Origin: an uncultured Arcanobacterium sp.
GTDB lineage: Bacteria > Actinomycetota > Actinomycetes > Actinomycetales > Actinomycetaceae
Length of the DNA stretch: 8,161 nt
Direction: 5' to 3'
NCBI RefSeq assembly: GCF_947253055.1
Contig: NZ_CAMXYE010000067.1
Location: 1 to 8,161, forward strand
Both the position numbers and the translations under genes were made by a program. Below the pieces are notes generated by a model. That model searched no databases and was not told the origin of the DNA. It saw only the letters and a program-made list of their open reading frames with translations. Position 1 is the stretch's first letter. Each line of letters opens with the position of its first letter. This document shows positions 5,651 through 8,161 of the stretch, one piece after another.

Positions 5651-7146
5651 AGTGCATCTCCCTCTTCTGGCATTCGATGTGCCTGATTTTCGGTGGAAGT
5701 AACGCTATGAGCAGCAGTGTCTAGATTATGTGCCCTATTTTTATCTCCCAAATTTGCTTCTAAAACTTGGAAAATTACTGGTGCCAGTTCCGTCACGTCC
5801 CCGGCTCCTATCGTCAAAATAAAATCTCCCGATTTAGCTCCTGCTGCTATTTCTCTGGCCGCCGCCTCTTTATCGGGAATAAAAGCTGCGCCAGGTAACT
5901 GCTCAGTAATAATATTCCCTTCCGCTCCCGCATCCGGCGTCTCTCGCGCTGCATATACGCTGGTTACCACCACGCTATCAGCAATCTGTAAGGCTTGCGC
6001 AAACCGCGCAGCAAAATTATAGGTGCGGGAATAAAGATGCGGCTGAAAAAGCACCCGCAATTTACCGGAGCAAAGCTGGCGTGCAGTATGCAGAGTAGCT
6101 GCAATCTCCGTCGGGTGGTGGGCGTAGTCATCGAGGATAGTTACTCCACCTACCTCTCCCCGCAGTTCAAAACGGCGCGCTGCCCCCGGAAAGGCTCCTA
6201 AGGCTTGCGCCATTTCCGCTCCCGGCACCCCCAGCTCATAACCCGCTGCCCAAGCTGCAGCAGCATTTAAGAGCATATGTTCTCCCGGCACCTGTAGCTG
6301 CAATTCCATTTTTTCCACTCCCAGCTCTGGAGCAGAAATAAAGCCTTTATTACTTATCTGCAAAGTGGTAGAGCGCTCTAAAGATAAACTACCGGGGCAA
6401 ATATGTATATGTGCTTCTCCGAGTGGCTGCGCTATTTTCTGCACCCCATAAGTCCAGACGCGCCGACCCGTCTGCACCGCTTGGGCAGCTAAATGCGCTG
6501 CGCCCGGGTCGTCTGTATTAGTAATAAGCAGCCCTCCCGGCACTATGCGCTCAGTAAAATCGAAGAAAGCTTGCGCAAATTTTTCTTTAGTGCCATAGAA
6601 ATCCAGATGGTCTACTTCTACATTGGTGACAATAGCAATCCGCGGTCGATAGTTCAGGAAAGAACCGTCCGATTCATCGGCTTCCGCTACAAATACCCGC
6701 CCTTTGCCGAGCTTTCCTCCGGATTTTCCGTGCGGCAAATTAGCTCCTACCGCATAGGAAGGATCGCAGCCGAGCTTCTCTAAAGCCGTAGCCAGCATCG
6801 CCGAAGTAGTAGTCTTTCCATGTGCCCCAGCTACCGCAATAAAATCGTGCTCACCTGCCACTAATGCTAAAGCCTGCGAACGATGCAGTATCGGCTGGGA
6901 ACGCTTTTGCGCGATTTGCAGCTCGGGATTGCTGCTCTTTATCGCAGAGGAAATAACTATTTGGGCATCTGCCGGCACCTGCTCTGCGCGTTGTCCGATA
7001 TAGACTTTTAGACCTTGCCGAGCCAAGCGCCGCGTATTATTCGAAGCACTCCTATCTGAACCGCTCACCTCGTGGCCGGCTGCTTGTAATAAATCAGCCA
7101 GCACCGACATTCCGGCTCCCCCAATTCCCATTAAATAGAATTTCAT
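5647..7146 (-). CDS. murC: UDP-N-acetylmuramate--L-alanine ligase MurC
   Basis: MurC is the cytoplasmic ATP-dependent ligase that adds L-alanine to UDP-MurNAc, the first amino acid of the stem peptide. The 499-residue protein shows the full family pattern. The UDP-binding GIGGAGMS is at 7-14, the ATP loop GAHGKTTT at 107-114, and EADESDGSF at 155-163. TNVEVDHLDFYG is at 174-185, DDYAHHPTEI at 339-348 and QPHLYSRT at 368-375. The last recognisable motif, GAGDVTELAP, is at 447-456. After about residue 465 comes a hydrophilic tail of some 35 residues with no family match I can recognise. The ATG overlaps the murG stop (ATGA), with GGAG eight bases upstream, and its own stop overlaps the ftsQ GTG, so the three genes are tightly coupled. 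All visible catalytic motifs are intact. Confidence 0.97.
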   Translation of the reverse strand: MKFYLMGIGGAGMSVLADLLQAAGHEVSGSDRSASNNTRRLARQGLKVYIGQRAEQVPADAQIVISSAIKSSNPELQIAQKRSQPILHRSQALALVAGEHDFIAVAGAHGKTTTSAMLATALEKLGCDPSYAVGANLPHGKSGGKLGKGRVFVAEADESDGSFLNYRPRIAIVTNVEVDHLDFYGTKEKFAQAFFDFTERIVPGGLLITNTDDPGAAHLAAQAVQTGRRVWTYGVQKIAQPLGEAHIHICPGSLSLERSTTLQISNKGFISAPELGVEKMELQLQVPGEHMLLNAAAAWAAGYELGVPGAEMAQALGAFPGAARRFELRGEVGGVTILDDYAHHPTEIAATLHTARQLCSGKLRVLFQPHLYSRTYNFAARFAQALQIADSVVVTSVYAARETPDAGAEGNIITEQLPGAAFIPDKEAAAREIAAGAKSGDFILTIGAGDVTELAPVIFQVLEANLGDKNRAHNLDTAAHSVTSTENQAHRMPEEGDAL

Positions 7147-8161
7147 CCGATTATCTCCACTATCCGCTGCGCCAATATTGCAGCCCCGTCTAGAGGAGCT
7201 ACCGCGCGCGCCGCGGCTGCCATAGCTGGTAGTTTATGGGCAGTAAAGAGCGGCAGCACCTGCTCCTGCAACCATTCCTCAGTGAAATCGGTATTGCTTA
7301 CCAACAATGCTCCCCCGGAATTGACGACATCTTGGGCGTTGAGCGCCTGCTCGCCATTGCCGATAGGGAGCGGCACAAATACGGCGGGAATTCCCAAAGC
7401 AGAAATTTCTGCCACCATTCCGGCTCCCGCCCGGGTAATCACCAAATCGGCCAACGCATAAGCTTTTTCCATATCCGCTAAATACTCAATTACGTGATAC
7501 CTCTGGAGAGAAACCCCCGATTTTTCTAAAGTTTCTTTTACGGCGGTCGCTTTTCCTTTTCCACTAATGTGCAGCACCTGAATGCCTTGTTCTAAAATAG
7601 CGCTGCCGGTCTGGGCCACTACTTCATTTATATGTACCGCCCCGGAGGAACCGCCCGTCACCACCAGGGTAGGTAAATCTGGATCTAAGCCAAATTCGCG
7701 CGCAGCTGCATCGCGCAGTTCTTCCCGGTAAGCAGTATCGGCAGCTAAACGAGCAATCTCGGCGCGGAGCGGTAAACCAGTAGTGAGGGTATCACCTCGG
7801 CGCGCCCGTAAATCAGTAGAAGGAAAAGTGAGCGCCACCAGAGCGGCAAAGCGGGCGCCCAATTTATTTGCTAAACCAGCGCGGGCATTCGCCTCGTGCA
7901 CCACCACTGGAATATGGAGCTTTTTTGCTGCTAAATACATAGGCGCTGAAGCGTAGCCGCCGAAGCCCACCACCACAACTGCCTGCTTTTCTATTAGCAG
8001 TTCTCGGCAGCTGCGCACAGTTGTCTGAAAAGCTCGGGGAAAATGCAGTAAATCCGCGTTAAAACGGCGCGGAAAAGGAGTGCGAGGAATGGTCGCTAAA
8101 GGAAATCCAGCTGCCGGTACCAGCTCAGTTTCTAAGCCTTTTTTCGTACCCACTGCGGTAA
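7143..8161 (-). CDS. murG: MurG lipid II synthase, N-terminus beyond window
   Basis: MurG transfers GlcNAc from UDP-GlcNAc to lipid I at the inner face of the membrane, giving lipid II. The gene runs off the right edge: before the GTG at 8151-8153 the frame continues as T-A-V, matching the family's ...VGTxxGLE, so that GTG is internal. The visible part has GFGGYAS (7947-7967), HEANARAGLANK (7863-7898), the glycine-rich TGGSSGA (7638-7658) and the sugar-nucleotide site PLPIGNGEQALNA (7335-7373) just after RAGAGMVAEI. The first glycine loop (usually GGTAGH) lies outside the window. HEAN has Ala where many homologues have Gln, and GGSSGA has Ser where many have Gln or Leu; both seem tolerable changes. 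Its stop overlaps the murC start by four bases. The protein is otherwise ordinary. Confidence 0.96.
   Translation of the reverse strand, partial: TAVGTKKGLETELVPAAGFPLATIPRTPFPRRFNADLLHFPRAFQTTVRSCRELLIEKQAVVVVGFGGYASAPMYLAAKKLHIPVVVHEANARAGLANKLGARFAALVALTFPSTDLRARRGDTLTTGLPLRAEIARLAADTAYREELRDAAAREFGLDPDLPTLVVTGGSSGAVHINEVVAQTGSAILEQGIQVLHISGKGKATAVKETLEKSGVSLQRYHVIEYLADMEKAYALADLVITRAGAGMVAEISALGIPAVFVPLPIGNGEQALNAQDVVNSGGALLVSNTDFTEEWLQEQVLPLFTAHKLPAMAAAARAVAPLDGAAILAQRIVEIIG

Overview
The window is the 3' half of a division and cell-wall (dcw) cluster from an actinobacterium. All eight genes lie on the minus strand. Read in transcription order from high to low coordinates they are murG (5' end beyond the window), murC, ftsQ, ftsZ, sepF, yggT/ylmG, a MurT-type Mur ligase, and divIVA/wag31 (3' end beyond the window). 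The murG-murC-ftsQ-ftsZ-sepF-ylmG-divIVA order, the Wag31-like DivIVA N-terminus (MALLT...GYDQDEVD), the actinobacterial FtsZ motifs and the long N-terminal cytoplasmic region of FtsQ point to Actinomycetota. Base composition looks intermediate by eye, roughly half G+C, which would suit a lower-GC lineage such as some Actinomycetaceae. The genus cannot be fixed from the sequence alone.

Region by region: 1-484 divIVA (C-terminus missing); 485-665 AT-rich intergenic region with two inverted repeats and a good ribosome site for divIVA; 666-1961 murT-like; 1962-2057 short gap; 2058-2342 yggT; 2368-2790 sepF; 2791-2891 gap with a hairpin; 2892-4109 ftsZ; 4110-4360 the longest gap, holding paired palindromes, a possible promoter, a GC-rich hairpin and tandem 18-bp repeats; 4361-5650 ftsQ; 5647-7146 murC; 7143-8161 murG. 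No stretch longer than 300 bases lacks a gene. murG-murC and murC-ftsQ overlap by 4 bases each (ATGA and GTGA), which suggests translational coupling. ftsZ probably also has its own promoter.

The genes form one working set. MurG and MurC act at the last (lipid II) and an early (UDP-MurNAc-L-Ala) step of peptidoglycan precursor synthesis. FtsQ, FtsZ and SepF build the septal ring, YggT is a small membrane protein linked to division, and DivIVA organises polar growth. MurT normally works with GatD to amidate the stem-peptide D-glutamate of lipid II.

Most of the content is conventional. The points that stand out are: a MurT-like gene between yggT and divIVA with no gatD in the window and with all four expected zinc-ribbon cysteines apparently replaced; an 18-bp tandem repeat whose first copy contains the ftsQ stop codon; a second 18-bp tandem repeat inside ftsQ encoding QQGRKP units; two abutting perfect palindromes just upstream of ftsZ; inverted repeats before divIVA and sepF; and no ylmD/ylmE genes between ftsZ and sepF. 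I found no clearly new multi-gene system. The murT observation is the most promising lead.
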